From Scatosoma sp045124465 (GTDB lineage Bacteria > Bacillota > Clostridia > Christensenellales > Borkfalkiaceae), in the NCBI GenBank assembly GCA_045124465.1, contig JBGVLV010000022.1:69218-133217 (forward strand): a stretch of 64,000 bases of DNA, in the 5' to 3' direction. The notes beneath the pieces were generated by a model. It was given only the letters and a program-made list of their open reading frames with translations. It did no database searches and had not been told where the DNA came from. Positions 9,152 to 18,445 of this stretch are shown here, in pieces (within the stretch, counting starts at the first letter, position 1; each line of letters begins with the position of its first letter). A program made the position numbers and the translations under genes.

Positions 9152-9721
9152 ATGAGTATGCAAAAAGTAGTGGAAAGGATACTTTCCGACGCGCAGGCGG
9201 AGGCGCAAGCGATCGAGGCGCAAGCCGAGAGCAAGGCGGCGAAAATACTCGCCGACAGCGCCGCACGCGCGGAAAAGATCCGTCGGGATACGGAAAACGA
9301 AGTCAAGGAAAAGACGGAAAGTATTCTCGAAAAAAGAGCGGCGGACGCGCGTTTGGAAAGCGCGAAGATTTTGCTCGGCGAAAAACGGAAAGTGGTCGAC
9401 GCCGTTTACAAACTGGCGCTCGGCGAGCTGATCGCGCTCGAAAAAGAGGACTGTTTACAGCTCGCGGCAACGCTGTTGGCGGCGTATGCCGAAGAGGGCG
9501 ACGAAGTGTTCTTTGCGGAGAATTTCAAATACGCGGCGGACGTTGCGCGTTTGCCCGTAGTAGAGAAGAAAAAGCTCAAAATTTCCGCGCAGAGAGCGGA
9601 GATAGACGGCGGTATGCGGCTGGTGGGCGAGACCTCGGACAAAGACCTTTCTTACGGAGCGTTGCTCGCGGCGGATAAAGACGAGTATCAGGCGGAACTT
9701 GCGAAAGCGTTGTTCAAATAA
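9152..9721 (+). CDS. ntpE: V-type ATPase subunit E (peripheral stalk)
   Basis: A 189-residue protein with a long Ala/Glu-rich N-terminal helix (to about residue 90) and a compact C-terminal domain, the standard plan of subunit E. Together with the G/H-like subunit it forms the stator stalk that touches the A/B head. It lies 16 bases after ntpK, in operon order. Confidence 0.9.
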   Translation: MSMQKVVERILSDAQAEAQAIEAQAESKAAKILADSAARAEKIRRDTENEVKEKTESILEKRAADARLESAKILLGEKRKVVDAVYKLALGELIALEKEDCLQLAATLLAAYAEEGDEVFFAENFKYAADVARLPVVEKKKLKISAQRAEIDGGMRLVGETSDKDLSYGALLAADKDEYQAELAKALFK

Positions 9722-9754
9722 TTTTCAAAACGAATCGGAAACGGAGGCGGCGTG

Positions 9755-10738
9755 ATGTCGTATAAAATGGACGTTACCTATACGTGCGGCGTTATCGCCG
9801 CGCGGGAAAAATACCTTTTGAAAGATCGTATATTACGACTTTGCGAATTGAGCGCGGAGGAGGCGTTCCGCCTTCTTCTCGAAAGCGGATTCGGCGGGGG
9901 CGCGGATACGACGGCAAGCGTTTACGAGTACGAAAAACTCATTGCGGTCGAGGAGGAAAAACTCGACGCGTTTATCCGCGAATACGCACCCTCCCAAGCG
10001 GAGAAAGCGTATTTTCTCGCGCCCCGCGATTTCCACAACGCGAAAGCGCTTGTGAAAGCGGCGTATCTCGGCGAAAACGAGGAACGTATGCTCGCGGGCG
10101 AAGGTCTTATCGGAATAGAAACGCTCCGCAGCTGCGTTGCGAGCGGCGATTTTACGCCGATCAAGGAAGTATCGCCCGAACTGAAAGACGCTTGCGAGGC
10201 GGCGACGGCGTTGTTGCGGGAAGAGCCTTCGGGTGCGAAACTGGGCGCGATCTTCGAAAAAGCGTTGTACGCGTATTTGGGAACGCTTGCAAAGCATAAA
10301 AAGGTATTGAAAAATTTGCTTACCGCAAAAGCGGATATGACGAATATTTTGACGGCGCTCCGCGCGGGGGATATGGAAACGGCGAAAGACAAGTTCCTGC
10401 CCGCGGGAAAACTGACCGAGAAAGAGCTGGAAAAACTCTTCCTCGAAGACAGCGAACGCGCGGTGAAAGAATTTTCGAAAACGCCGTACGCGGAATTTGT
10501 TCGCGTATGTTTCGAGGCGAAGGAAAAACGGTTGCCGCTGACGGAGGCGGAGAAAATACGCGATTCCTACGACGGGGCGTATTTCTCGGCAAGGCGGTAC
10601 GATCTGGAAAGATCGGAACCGTTCCTGTACTACGTATACCGCTTGAAAGCGGAGAATACGAACGTGCGGATCGTTTTCGCCTGTCTTTTGGCGGGGCTTG
10701 GCGAACAGGACGTAAAACGCCGTTTGCGTGTTTTTTGA
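9755..10738 (+). CDS. ntpC: V-type ATPase subunit C (d-type rotor coupler)
   Basis: A 327-residue soluble protein, mostly helical, matching the family that caps the K ring and connects it to the central stalk. I prefer the ATG at 9755 over the GTG three bases earlier because it stands 7 bases after GGAGG (9743-9747). It is followed 9 bases later by the F-type subunit gene. Confidence 0.88.
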   Translation: MSYKMDVTYTCGVIAAREKYLLKDRILRLCELSAEEAFRLLLESGFGGGADTTASVYEYEKLIAVEEEKLDAFIREYAPSQAEKAYFLAPRDFHNAKALVKAAYLGENEERMLAGEGLIGIETLRSCVASGDFTPIKEVSPELKDACEAATALLREEPSGAKLGAIFEKALYAYLGTLAKHKKVLKNLLTAKADMTNILTALRAGDMETAKDKFLPAGKLTEKELEKLFLEDSERAVKEFSKTPYAEFVRVCFEAKEKRLPLTEAEKIRDSYDGAYFSARRYDLERSEPFLYYVYRLKAENTNVRIVFACLLAGLGEQDVKRRLRVF

Positions 10739-10747
10739 GGTGCGGAT

Positions 10748-11068
10748 ATGACGGGAAAAACGGCTATCGTCGGTAGCGGCGACGGTATAATGGTATTTAA
10801 AGCGGCGGGCGTGGATACGTTCCTTGCCGAGGACGAAAAGAAAGCGCGGGAGATACTGCGTAAAATAGCGAAAGAATATCAGATCATATTTTTGACGGAA
10901 GAGCTTGCCCGTCCGTTGACGGAGTTTTTAAAACGGTTCGACGAAGAACCGTACCCCGTTGTCGCGACCATTCCCTCGGGCGGTGGTTCGGACGGTTACG
11001 GTATGGACGTTCTGAAAAACGCTATGGAACGCGCGCTCGGCGTGGATATTCTGTTTAATAAAGATTGA
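10748..11068 (+). CDS. ntpG: V-type ATPase subunit F (NtpG)
   Basis: A 106-residue central-stalk subunit. Family features are the N-terminal strand TAIVGSGDGIMVFKAAGV, a middle segment IIFLTEELA and the conserved patch PYPVVATIPSGGGSDGYG. Small, soluble and acidic, it sits just before the catalytic subunit as in other Ntp-type operons. Confidence 0.92.
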   Translation: MTGKTAIVGSGDGIMVFKAAGVDTFLAEDEKKAREILRKIAKEYQIIFLTEELARPLTEFLKRFDEEPYPVVATIPSGGGSDGYGMDVLKNAMERALGVDILFNKD

Positions 11069-11082
11069 GAGGTTGTTTAGGT

Positions 11083-12849
11083 ATGGCAGGTAAAACGGTA
11101 AAAATTTCCGGACCATTGATCATAGCCGAAGGTATGGCGGACGCGAAACTTTACGACGTCGTACGCGTATCGGAAAAAGGTCTTATCGGCGAAATAATCG
11201 AACTTCGCGGCGATAAAGCCTCTATTCAGGTATACGAAGAAACTTCGGGACTTGGTCCCGGCGAAGAAGTATACTCCACGGGCGAACCGTTGTCGGCGGA
11301 GCTTGCGCCCGGTCTTATCACGGGTATTTTCGACGGGATCCAACGCCCGCTCACCGCGCTGTATTTCAAATACGGCGACCGTATCTCGCGCGGCGTGTCC
11401 GTCAATAACCTCGACAGAGAAAAGAAATGGACGTTCGTGCCCAAGGTCAAGGTGGGCGATACGGTAGCGGAAGGGGATATCCTCGGCGTGGTAGCCGAAA
11501 CGGAGATCGTCGAGCATAGAATACTCGTACCCGTAGGCTACGCGGGCAAAGTCCTTTCCATTGCCGAGGGCGAGTATACGATAGAAGAACCGATCGCGGA
11601 GATCAATACGGAAAACGGTAAAAAATCGGTCGCGATGCTCCGCAAATGGCCCGTGCGTAAGGGCAGACCTTATAAGGAAAAACTTTCGCCCGATAAACCT
11701 ATGGTAACGGGTCAGCGCGTCATCGATACGTTGTTCCCCATAGCCAAAGGCGGCGTTGCGGCGGTACCCGGTCCGTTCGGGAGCGGGAAAACGGTCGTGC
11801 AACACCAGCTTGCGAAATGGGCGGACGCGGACATCATCGTATACGTAGGCTGCGGCGAGCGCGGCAACGAGATGACGGACGTTTTGAACGAGTTCCCCGA
11901 ACTCAAAGACCCGAAAACGGGCGAACCGTTGATGAAACGTACGGTATTGATCGCGAATACTTCGGATATGCCCGTTGCGGCGCGAGAGGCGTCCATTTAT
12001 ACGGGTATCACGATTGCGGAATATTTCCGCGATATGGGTTACAGCGTGGCGATCATGGCGGACTCGACCTCCCGTTGGGCGGAGGCGCTCCGCGAGATGA
12101 GCGGCCGTTTGGAAGAAATGCCCGGCGACGAGGGCTATCCCGCGTATCTTGCCTCCCGACTTGCGGAATTTTACGAACGCGCGGGTATCGTAAAACTTCT
12201 CGGTTCGTCCGAGCGTATCGGTTCGGTCACGGCGATCGGCGCGGTGTCGCCTCCCGGCGGCGATCTGAGCGAACCCGTCGCGCAGGCTACGCTCCGTATC
12301 GTCAAAGTGTTCTGGGGCTTGTCCTCCGCGCTTGCGTATAAACGGCATTTCCCCGCGATCGACTGGCTCGTCAGCTATTCCCTGTACGCAGATAAAATGA
12401 AAGAATGGTACGACGAAACGATCGGCGCGGACTTTTTCAAATACCGTCAGTTCGTTATGACCATTTTGCAAGAGGAGGCGGAACTGGACGAGATCGTGCG
12501 GTTGGTCGGTATGGACGCGCTGTCCTCCAAAGACCGTCTGACGATGGAAACGGCGAAGATCGTGCGCGAGGACTATCTGCACCAGAACGCGTTCCACGAA
12601 GTGGATACGTTCACCTCTATGCGGAAACAGTTTTTAATGCTCAAACTCATTTACGAGTTCAACCGCTTGGCGGGCGAGGCGATCGCAAGCTATGCCGATC
12701 TTAACGAGATATTGAATTGTTCGTGTAAAGAAAAGATCGGTCGTGCGAAATATATCGAAGAAGAGAACTTGTCGGCGTTCGACGAGATCTTCAAAACGAT
12801 GACGACGGAACTCAAAGCGCTTGCGGAAGGAGGCAACGACGATGTTTAA
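11083..12849 (+). CDS. ntpA: V-type ATPase catalytic subunit A
   Basis: The 588-residue catalytic subunit. It has the N-terminal beta barrel, the extra non-homologous domain typical of A subunits, and the P-loop GPFGSGKTVVQH near residue 230, with further active-site segments GCGERGNEM and ADSTSRWAEALRE. I start at the ATG at 11083 (MAGKTVKISGPLI) rather than an upstream in-frame TTG that overlaps the previous stop. Its 3' end overlaps the ntpB start by 8 bases, so equal A:B translation is likely. Confidence 0.97.
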   Translation: MAGKTVKISGPLIIAEGMADAKLYDVVRVSEKGLIGEIIELRGDKASIQVYEETSGLGPGEEVYSTGEPLSAELAPGLITGIFDGIQRPLTALYFKYGDRISRGVSVNNLDREKKWTFVPKVKVGDTVAEGDILGVVAETEIVEHRILVPVGYAGKVLSIAEGEYTIEEPIAEINTENGKKSVAMLRKWPVRKGRPYKEKLSPDKPMVTGQRVIDTLFPIAKGGVAAVPGPFGSGKTVVQHQLAKWADADIIVYVGCGERGNEMTDVLNEFPELKDPKTGEPLMKRTVLIANTSDMPVAAREASIYTGITIAEYFRDMGYSVAIMADSTSRWAEALREMSGRLEEMPGDEGYPAYLASRLAEFYERAGIVKLLGSSERIGSVTAIGAVSPPGGDLSEPVAQATLRIVKVFWGLSSALAYKRHFPAIDWLVSYSLYADKMKEWYDETIGADFFKYRQFVMTILQEEAELDEIVRLVGMDALSSKDRLTMETAKIVREDYLHQNAFHEVDTFTSMRKQFLMLKLIYEFNRLAGEAIASYADLNEILNCSCKEKIGRAKYIEEENLSAFDEIFKTMTTELKALAEGGNDDV

Positions 12850-14233
12850 GGAATATAAGACCATTCGCGAAGTCGTCGGACCTTTGATGGTGGTCGAAGG
12901 CGTCGAGGGCGTAAAATACAACGAACTTGTGGATATCGTCAACACGAACGGCGAGATACGCCGCGGCAAGGTGTTGGAGATAAACCGCGATAAAGCGGTC
13001 GTTCAGCTTTTCGAAAACTCGCAGGGCTTGCAGATCTCGGGCGCAAAAGCGCGGTTCTTGGGCCACAGTCAGGAACTTGCTGTGTCCGAAGATATGCTCG
13101 GTCGCGTATTCGACGGTATGGGCAATCCCCGCGACGGCGGCGCGCCCGTTATCCCCGAAAAGAAAATGGACATCAACGGCGAGCCGATCAACCCCGCCGC
13201 GCGCGACTATCCCAACGAATTTATCCAGACGGGCGTTTCGGCGATTGACGGTCTGAATACGCTCGTACGCGGTCAGAAATTACCCGTGTTCTCGATGAGC
13301 GGTCTGCCGCACGCGGAACTTGCGGCGCAGATCGCAAGACAGGCGAAAGTGCGTAGCGGCGATTGTAAATTCGCCGTCGTGTTCGCCGCGATCGGTATCA
13401 CGTTCGAGGAGGCGCAGTATTTCGTTGACGATTTCAAGAAAACGGGCGCGATCGAAAGAACGGTGCTGTTCACCAACCTCGCCAACGACCCCGCGGTCGA
13501 GCGTATCGCCACCCCGCGTATGGCGCTCACGTGCGCGGAATATCTCGCGTTCGAGAAAGGTATGCACGTGCTGGTCATTATGACGGACATTACCAACTAT
13601 GCCGAGGCGCTCCGCGAAGTATCCGCGGCAAGGCGCGAAGTACCCGGTCGGCGCGGTTATCCCGGATATTTGTACACCGACCTTGCGAGCTTGTACGAAC
13701 GCGCGGGTCGTATCCGCGGGAAGGAAGGCTCTATCACGCAGATCCCCATTCTGACGATGCCAGAGGACGATAAAACGCACCCCATTCCCGACTTGACGGG
13801 ATATATCACGGAAGGGCAGATCATTCTTTCGCGCGATCTTTATAAACGCGGTATCAATCCGCCCATCGACGTTTTGCCTTCGCTTTCGAGATTGAAAGAT
13901 AAAGGTATCGGTAAGAACAAGACCCGTGAGGATCACGCGGACACGATGAACCAGTTGTTCGCGGCGTACGCGCGAGGCAAGGAAAGTAAGGAACTTTCCG
14001 CAATACTCGGCGAGGCGGCGCTCTCGGACGTGGATAAATTGTACGCGAAATTTGCGGAGGCGTTCGAAGAGAACTACGTATCGCAAGGTTTTACGACGGA
14101 CAGAACGATCGAAGAAACGCTCGATCTGGGTTGGAAACTGTTGAAAATATTGCCCAAGGGCGAACTCAAACGTATCCGCACGGAATATATCGAGAAATAT
14201 ATGTCCGAGGATAAGGACGCGGACGCAGAATAA
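12842..14233 (+). CDS. ntpB: V-type ATPase non-catalytic subunit B
   Basis: A 463-residue regulatory nucleotide-site subunit. As expected for B subunits it lacks a P-loop; the equivalent stretch is SMSGLPHAELAAQ. The conserved segment MTDITNYAEALREVSAARREVPGRRGYPGY is present in sequence (positions roughly 13579-13672). The ATG at 12842 sits after AGGAGG and inside the last codons of ntpA. Confidence 0.96.
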   Translation: MFKEYKTIREVVGPLMVVEGVEGVKYNELVDIVNTNGEIRRGKVLEINRDKAVVQLFENSQGLQISGAKARFLGHSQELAVSEDMLGRVFDGMGNPRDGGAPVIPEKKMDINGEPINPAARDYPNEFIQTGVSAIDGLNTLVRGQKLPVFSMSGLPHAELAAQIARQAKVRSGDCKFAVVFAAIGITFEEAQYFVDDFKKTGAIERTVLFTNLANDPAVERIATPRMALTCAEYLAFEKGMHVLVIMTDITNYAEALREVSAARREVPGRRGYPGYLYTDLASLYERAGRIRGKEGSITQIPILTMPEDDKTHPIPDLTGYITEGQIILSRDLYKRGINPPIDVLPSLSRLKDKGIGKNKTREDHADTMNQLFAAYARGKESKELSAILGEAALSDVDKLYAKFAEAFEENYVSQGFTTDRTIEETLDLGWKLLKILPKGELKRIRTEYIEKYMSEDKDADAE

Positions 14234-14250
14234 AAACGGAGTAGGTGCAG

Positions 14251-14871
14251 ATGGCAAGGCTTAACGTAAACCCTACGCGTATGGAACTGAAAAAGTTGAA
14301 AGCACGGCTTTCGACGGCGGTACGCGGGCATAAGCTTTTAAAAGATAAATCGGATGAAATGGTCCGCCGTTTCACCGTCATTCTGCGCGAGGCGAAACGG
14401 TTGCGCGAAGAGGTGGAGAAAGAGCTTTCCGAAGTTTTGAAACAATTCTCCATCGCGCGTAGCGTTACGCCGCCGAACGTTGCGGAAACGGCGTTTTCGA
14501 TGTCCGCCGTAGCGGTTAAGGCCGAATGTGGCGTGGAGAGCGTTATGGGCGTGGAAGTGCCGAAAGTTACTCTTTCCGAGCAACGGCGCACGGACGGACT
14601 TCCGTACGCGTACTCGGAAATAACGGGCGAGGCGGACTATTCGGTACAAAAAGCCTCCGACCTTCTCCCGAAAATGGTGGCGTTGGCGCAAACGGAAAAG
14701 ACGGTGCGAATGCTTGCCGAAGAGATCGAGCGCAACAAACGCAGAGTCAACGCGCTCGAATACGTTATGATCCCGCAGCTCGAAGAAACGATCAAGTTTA
14801 TCAAAGACAAACTGGACGAGAACGAACGCGCGGCGGTCGTGAGATTGATGAAAGTAAAAAGTAAAGCGTAA
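14251..14871 (+). CDS. ntpD: V-type ATPase central-stalk subunit D
   Basis: A 206-residue, two-long-helix coiled-coil rotor shaft. Conserved N-terminal pattern NPTRMELKKLKARLSTAVRGHKLLKDK and the C-terminal coil ending in RLMKVKSKA are typical. I use the ATG at 14251; a GTG two codons upstream is possible. This is the last ATPase gene of the operon. Confidence 0.94.
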   Translation: MARLNVNPTRMELKKLKARLSTAVRGHKLLKDKSDEMVRRFTVILREAKRLREEVEKELSEVLKQFSIARSVTPPNVAETAFSMSAVAVKAECGVESVMGVEVPKVTLSEQRRTDGLPYAYSEITGEADYSVQKASDLLPKMVALAQTEKTVRMLAEEIERNKRRVNALEYVMIPQLEETIKFIKDKLDENERAAVVRLMKVKSKA

Positions 14872-14885
14872 GGAAAACGCTTTTC
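14863..14885 (+). terminator. Weak terminator/attenuator at the end of ntpD
   Basis: A 7-bp stem, AAAGCGT with ACGCTTT, overlaps the ntpD stop region and is followed by only a short T stretch. It may lower expression of the channel gene downstream without ending transcription. Confidence 0.4.
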
Positions 14886-14900
14886 AGGGAAGAATAAGAT

Positions 14901-15611
14901 ATGCAGTTGAAAAAATTTGAAAAAATGACCAAGGCAGAAGTTATGACTTTCTGCCTTATGGCGCTTTGTTCGGGACTTGTGATCGGTATCGGCGGCGTTT
15001 CGTCGCTCCTTGCAAACTCTTTGTACGGGGAATGGGGCAGGCTCGTCGGGGGAGCGTTGTTCTCGCTCGGCATTTTCGCTATCGTTACGTTTGAAATGCG
15101 CTTGTTTACGGGCATGGTCGCGGATATTCCCACGATAGGGCTGAAAAACAGCTGGAAATTACCCGTCTGTTTCCTTTGTAATATCCTCGGCGTAGCGATT
15201 GTCGCGCTCTTGGCGTATTATTCGCCCGTTTCCGAACGTATCGTCGCGCAGGGCAAAGCGGTCGTTTCCGGTAAACTCGCCGCAGAGCAATGGGCGATAA
15301 GAGCGCTCTGTTCCTCTATTTTGTGCGGTATACTCATCACGCTTTCCGTGAAATCGGTACGTTATGCGCCTAAAAAAGGTCTGAGCGCAACGGTCGGCGT
15401 TATTTTTCCCATTATCGTGTTCGCTTTCTGCGGTTTCGATCATTCGGTCGCGAATATGCTCTACTTCTATTATTTGGGCGAAATTTCGTGGAAGATCGTC
15501 GGATATATCCTTCTCACCGTGCTCGGAAATATCCTCGGCGGCGTAGCCTTGCCGATCGTCCTCCTGTTCAAAGAGCGTACAGAGCAAAAAAAGTTGGATA
15601 AAAACGAATAA
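14901..15611 (+). CDS. Formate/nitrite transporter (FNT) family channel
   Basis: A 236-residue membrane protein with about six hydrophobic segments. The FNT signature GFDHSVANM (GFEHSVANM in FocA/NirC) is clear, as is FEMRLFTGM, the counterpart of the cytosolic-loop region. The family carries formate, nitrite or hydrosulfide as pentameric channels; the substrate cannot be assigned here. It starts 29 bases after ntpD and before the next strong terminator, so it probably shares the ATPase transcript in part. Confidence 0.85.
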   Translation: MQLKKFEKMTKAEVMTFCLMALCSGLVIGIGGVSSLLANSLYGEWGRLVGGALFSLGIFAIVTFEMRLFTGMVADIPTIGLKNSWKLPVCFLCNILGVAIVALLAYYSPVSERIVAQGKAVVSGKLAAEQWAIRALCSSILCGILITLSVKSVRYAPKKGLSATVGVIFPIIVFAFCGFDHSVANMLYFYYLGEISWKIVGYILLTVLGNILGGVALPIVLLFKERTEQKKLDKNE

Positions 15612-15635
15612 ATACCGTTTCCGTTGAATACGATA

Positions 15636-15664
15636 AAAGACGAATTTCCCATTCGTCTTTTTTT
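15636..15664 (+). terminator. Terminator after the FNT gene (end of the V-ATPase operon)
   Basis: A 10-bp stem AAAGACGAAT / ATTCGTCTTT around TTCCC, with a T run. Confidence 0.92.
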
Positions 15665-15728
15665 CGTGGGGAAAATTTTGTTGCGTGTGTTCGCTGTAAA
15701 AAATTTTCGATAAATTTCCTCTAAATGC

Positions 15729-15757
15729 TTGACAACGCATTCCGTCCGTGTTACAAT
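15729..15757 (+). promoter_or_regulatory. Promoter of the metal-efflux operon
   Basis: TTGACA (15729-15734), 17 bases and TACAAT (15752-15757). The ArsR-type operator begins at the base after the -10 element, so a bound repressor would block initiation. Confidence 0.88.
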
Positions 15758-15789
15758 ATATTTGAACATTTGAATAATTGTTCAAATAT
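15758..15789 (+). promoter_or_regulatory. ArsR/SmtB-type operator
   Basis: Outer arms ATATTTGAAC (15758-15767) and GTTCAAATAT (15780-15789) form a perfect inverted repeat. A nested pair ATTTGAA (15768-15774) / TTCAAAT (15781-15787) gives three TTGAA half-sites in all. TGAA/TTCA half-sites in an AT-rich palindrome are typical of SmtB/CzrA/CadC operators. The site abuts the -10 box of the operon and precedes the repressor gene. Confidence 0.8.
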
Positions 15790-15809
15790 TCCAAGAAGGA
15801 GATCAAACA

Positions 15810-16172
15810 ATGACGGAAACGAATTGCGGGCACGAAAGGGAACACGAGCTTGCGGTGGAGAGAGTGAAAGAGAACGTTTTGATAAGCGCCGATATTGAGA
15901 AAATGTGCGGGATATTCCGTATGCTCGGCGAGGCGAGCCGTTTGAAGATCGTACTTGCGCTTTTGGAAGGGGATATGTGCGTGTATCACCTGACGGAGGT
16001 CTGCGGCGGGACGTTCAGCGGCGTAAGTCATCAACTCCGCGTTTTGCGGGATAATAAGATCGTAAGAACCAGACGGTTCGGAAAAAATATCGAGTATTCC
16101 ATTGCCGACGAACACGTGCGGGAAATGGTGGAACTTGCCAAAGCGCATTTGTCCTGTGCCGTAGAAGAATAA
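15810..16172 (+). CDS. ArsR/SmtB-family zinc/cadmium-responsive repressor
   Basis: A 120-residue winged-helix metal sensor. The HTH is around FSGVSHQLRVLRDNKIV. The alpha-5 metal-site pattern of CzrA/SmtB (D-x-H ... H-x2-H) appears as D100, H102 and H113, but the fourth position is C116 instead of His or Glu. The N-terminus also has C6, H8 and H12, which could form a CadC-like site. It heads an operon with a P1B ATPase, so metal binding should release the operator at 15758-15789 and induce efflux. Confidence 0.88.
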   Translation: MTETNCGHEREHELAVERVKENVLISADIEKMCGIFRMLGEASRLKIVLALLEGDMCVYHLTEVCGGTFSGVSHQLRVLRDNKIVRTRRFGKNIEYSIADEHVREMVELAKAHLSCAVEE

Positions 16173-16184
16173 AGAGGTGCGTTT

Positions 16185-18395
16185 ATGAAAAAGACATTCG
16201 AACTGTCGGGACTGGACTGCGCGGCTTGCGCGGCAGAGCTGGAAGAGGAAATAGCTGCGATCGAGGGGATAACTTCCGCGAGCGTTTCTTTCGTCAATCA
16301 GAAACTTACCGTCGAATATACGGACGAGCGCGTTTTGGAAAAGGTCGTTTATGCGGCGAACCATTTTGAAGAGGTGCGGGTAGTCGAGCCGAACGGGAAA
16401 ACGGACGACAAGACCGAAACGGAAAAGAAACACAGCCGCGCCGCCAAGGTTGCGCTTTGGACGGCAGATACGATATTGCTTGTCTTATGCGCGGTATTTT
16501 TCATCGTTAAACCAAAGGGCAAAACGTTCGAGATCCTCGAATACATAACGTACGGCGCGTTGTATCTTCTGATCGCCTATCCCGTTCTGAAATCAACGGT
16601 GAAAAATCTGGCGAAAGGCAGGATCTTCGACGAGAACTTCCTGATGACCGTCGCCTCCGTCGGTGCGCTGTTGCTCGGCGAATGGTTGGAAGGTATCGCC
16701 GTTATGCTGTTGTATCAGATCGGCGAGGCGTTGCAGTCGAAAGCGGTGGAATCCTCGCGGAACTCCGTTTCCGAACTTATGAGCCTGAAAAGCGAATGGG
16801 CGACCGTGCTCGTCGAAAAGGAACACGGCTGTTCTTGCGGACATTGCGAACATGAACACGATCACGGTCACGACCACGATCACGAACATGATCACGAAAG
16901 CGAACGCGGGGAAACGGAACAGGTCGTAAGACGTCCCGAAGAAGTGAAGATCGGTGATATCTTACTTGTCAAAGCGGGAGAAAAAGTGCCCGTGGACGGC
17001 GTGCTTTTGGATGAAACGGCGGCGCTCGATACCAAATCGTTGACGGGCGAATCGGATATCCGTAAGTTCAAACGCGGCGACGAGCTGTTATCGGGCTGTA
17101 TCAACGCGGGAAACGTGTTTACGATGAAAGTCGTCAGACCGTACGAAGACAGCGCGGTAAGTAAGATATTAGATATGGTAGAGAACGCCTCGTCGCGCAA
17201 AGCCGCGCCCGAAAAATTCATCACCAAATTCGCAAGATATTATACGCCGATCGTTTGTATCCTCGCGCTTGCGCTCGCCGTATTCGCTCCGCTTTTAAGC
17301 GGACTTATCGTGGACGGCAGATTGTATTTCAAAGACTTCGCGCGTTGGGCGCAGTCCGCGCTTACCTTCTTGGTCATTTCCTGTCCGTGCGCGCTCATTA
17401 TTTCCGTACCGCTCACTTATTTTTCGGGTATCGGCAGTTGCGCGAAACAGGGCATACTCGTCAAAGGCGCGACCTATCTCGACGCGGTAGCGAAAGCCAA
17501 AATAGTAGCGTTCGACAAAACGGGCACGCTGACGGAAGGGAATTTCGTCGTTTGCGCGGTTACTCCTGCGGCAGATATGACGGAAACGGAACTCCTTTCT
17601 CTCGTCGCCGCCGTCGAAAAGGGTTCGGCGCACCCCATAGCCAAAGCTTTCGAAAATTATGCCGTCGAGGGCAAAGCGGAACGTATCGCGGAAATTGCGG
17701 GACGGGGTTTGACGGCAGACGTGGACGGTGAACGCGTTCTCGTCGGAAACGCCGAACTTATGCAAGAAAACGGAATAACGGTTACGGCGGTAAAGAGCGC
17801 GTATACGCTCGTATATGCGGCGAAAAACGGGAAATATCTCGGCTATGTGGAAGTAGGCGATAAACTGCGCGACGAGGCAAAAACGGCGATCGAGGAACTG
17901 AAAACGCTCGGACTGGAACGCACCGTTATGTTGACGGGCGACAGCGTTGCCCGTGCGGAGAGGATCGCGGAAGAAGTCGGGATAGGCGAAGTGAACGCTC
18001 AGCTTTTGCCCGACGGGAAACTGAAAAGAGCGGAAGAACTGAAAAAAGAGGGCGGATTGATATACGTAGGCGACGGTATCAACGACGCGCCCGTGATGGC
18101 GACTTCCGACTGCGCGGCGTCTATGGGGAAACTCGGCAGCGCCGCGGCGGTGGAGGCGTCCGATCTGGTATTGATCTCCGACGATTTGAAAGCGTTGCCG
18201 CGTTGCGTTCGCATAGCGAGAAAGACGGGCAAGATCGTCGTGCAGAATATCGTGTTTTCCATATTGATGAAAGCGGCGTTTATGGCGCTCGGCGTGATCG
18301 GGGTACTGCCGCTGTGGCTCGCGGTATTCGCCGACGTAGGCGTTATGTTGCTGGCGGTACTCAATTCTTTCCGTGTGCGTATGAAAATTAAATAA
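16185..18395 (+). CDS. Zn2+/Cd2+-exporting P1B-type ATPase (CadA/ZntA-like)
   Basis: A 736-residue heavy-metal ATPase. The N-terminal metal-binding domain carries the C12-x2-C15 motif in GLDCAACA. The membrane CPC motif is in ISCPCALIISVP near residue 400, the phosphorylation motif DKTGTLTEG near 443, and the hinge GDGINDAP near the C-terminus. CPC with a later conserved Asp region points to Zn/Cd/Pb rather than Cu. A stretch rich in His, Asp and Cys (about residues 216-240) is inserted in the cytosolic region before the actuator and probably buffers metal. It starts 12 bases after the repressor gene. Confidence 0.93.
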   Translation: MKKTFELSGLDCAACAAELEEEIAAIEGITSASVSFVNQKLTVEYTDERVLEKVVYAANHFEEVRVVEPNGKTDDKTETEKKHSRAAKVALWTADTILLVLCAVFFIVKPKGKTFEILEYITYGALYLLIAYPVLKSTVKNLAKGRIFDENFLMTVASVGALLLGEWLEGIAVMLLYQIGEALQSKAVESSRNSVSELMSLKSEWATVLVEKEHGCSCGHCEHEHDHGHDHDHEHDHESERGETEQVVRRPEEVKIGDILLVKAGEKVPVDGVLLDETAALDTKSLTGESDIRKFKRGDELLSGCINAGNVFTMKVVRPYEDSAVSKILDMVENASSRKAAPEKFITKFARYYTPIVCILALALAVFAPLLSGLIVDGRLYFKDFARWAQSALTFLVISCPCALIISVPLTYFSGIGSCAKQGILVKGATYLDAVAKAKIVAFDKTGTLTEGNFVVCAVTPAADMTETELLSLVAAVEKGSAHPIAKAFENYAVEGKAERIAEIAGRGLTADVDGERVLVGNAELMQENGITVTAVKSAYTLVYAAKNGKYLGYVEVGDKLRDEAKTAIEELKTLGLERTVMLTGDSVARAERIAEEVGIGEVNAQLLPDGKLKRAEELKKEGGLIYVGDGINDAPVMATSDCAASMGKLGSAAAVEASDLVLISDDLKALPRCVRIARKTGKIVVQNIVFSILMKAAFMALGVIGVLPLWLAVFADVGVMLLAVLNSFRVRMKIK

Positions 18396-18400
18396 AGACG

Positions 18401-18438
18401 AAAAACGAAAAGTCGGGAAAAAGGCTTTTCGTTTTTTT
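18401..18438 (+). terminator. Terminator of the metal-efflux operon
   Basis: A 12-bp stem AAAAACGAAAAG / CTTTTCGTTTTT with a 12-base loop and a T run. Confidence 0.88.
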
Positions 18439-18445
18439 CGGAATG

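Noticed and set aside
11077..12597. 506-codon minus-strand frame opposite ntpA
   Set aside because: Shadow of a strongly conserved subunit gene; no motif or start signal.
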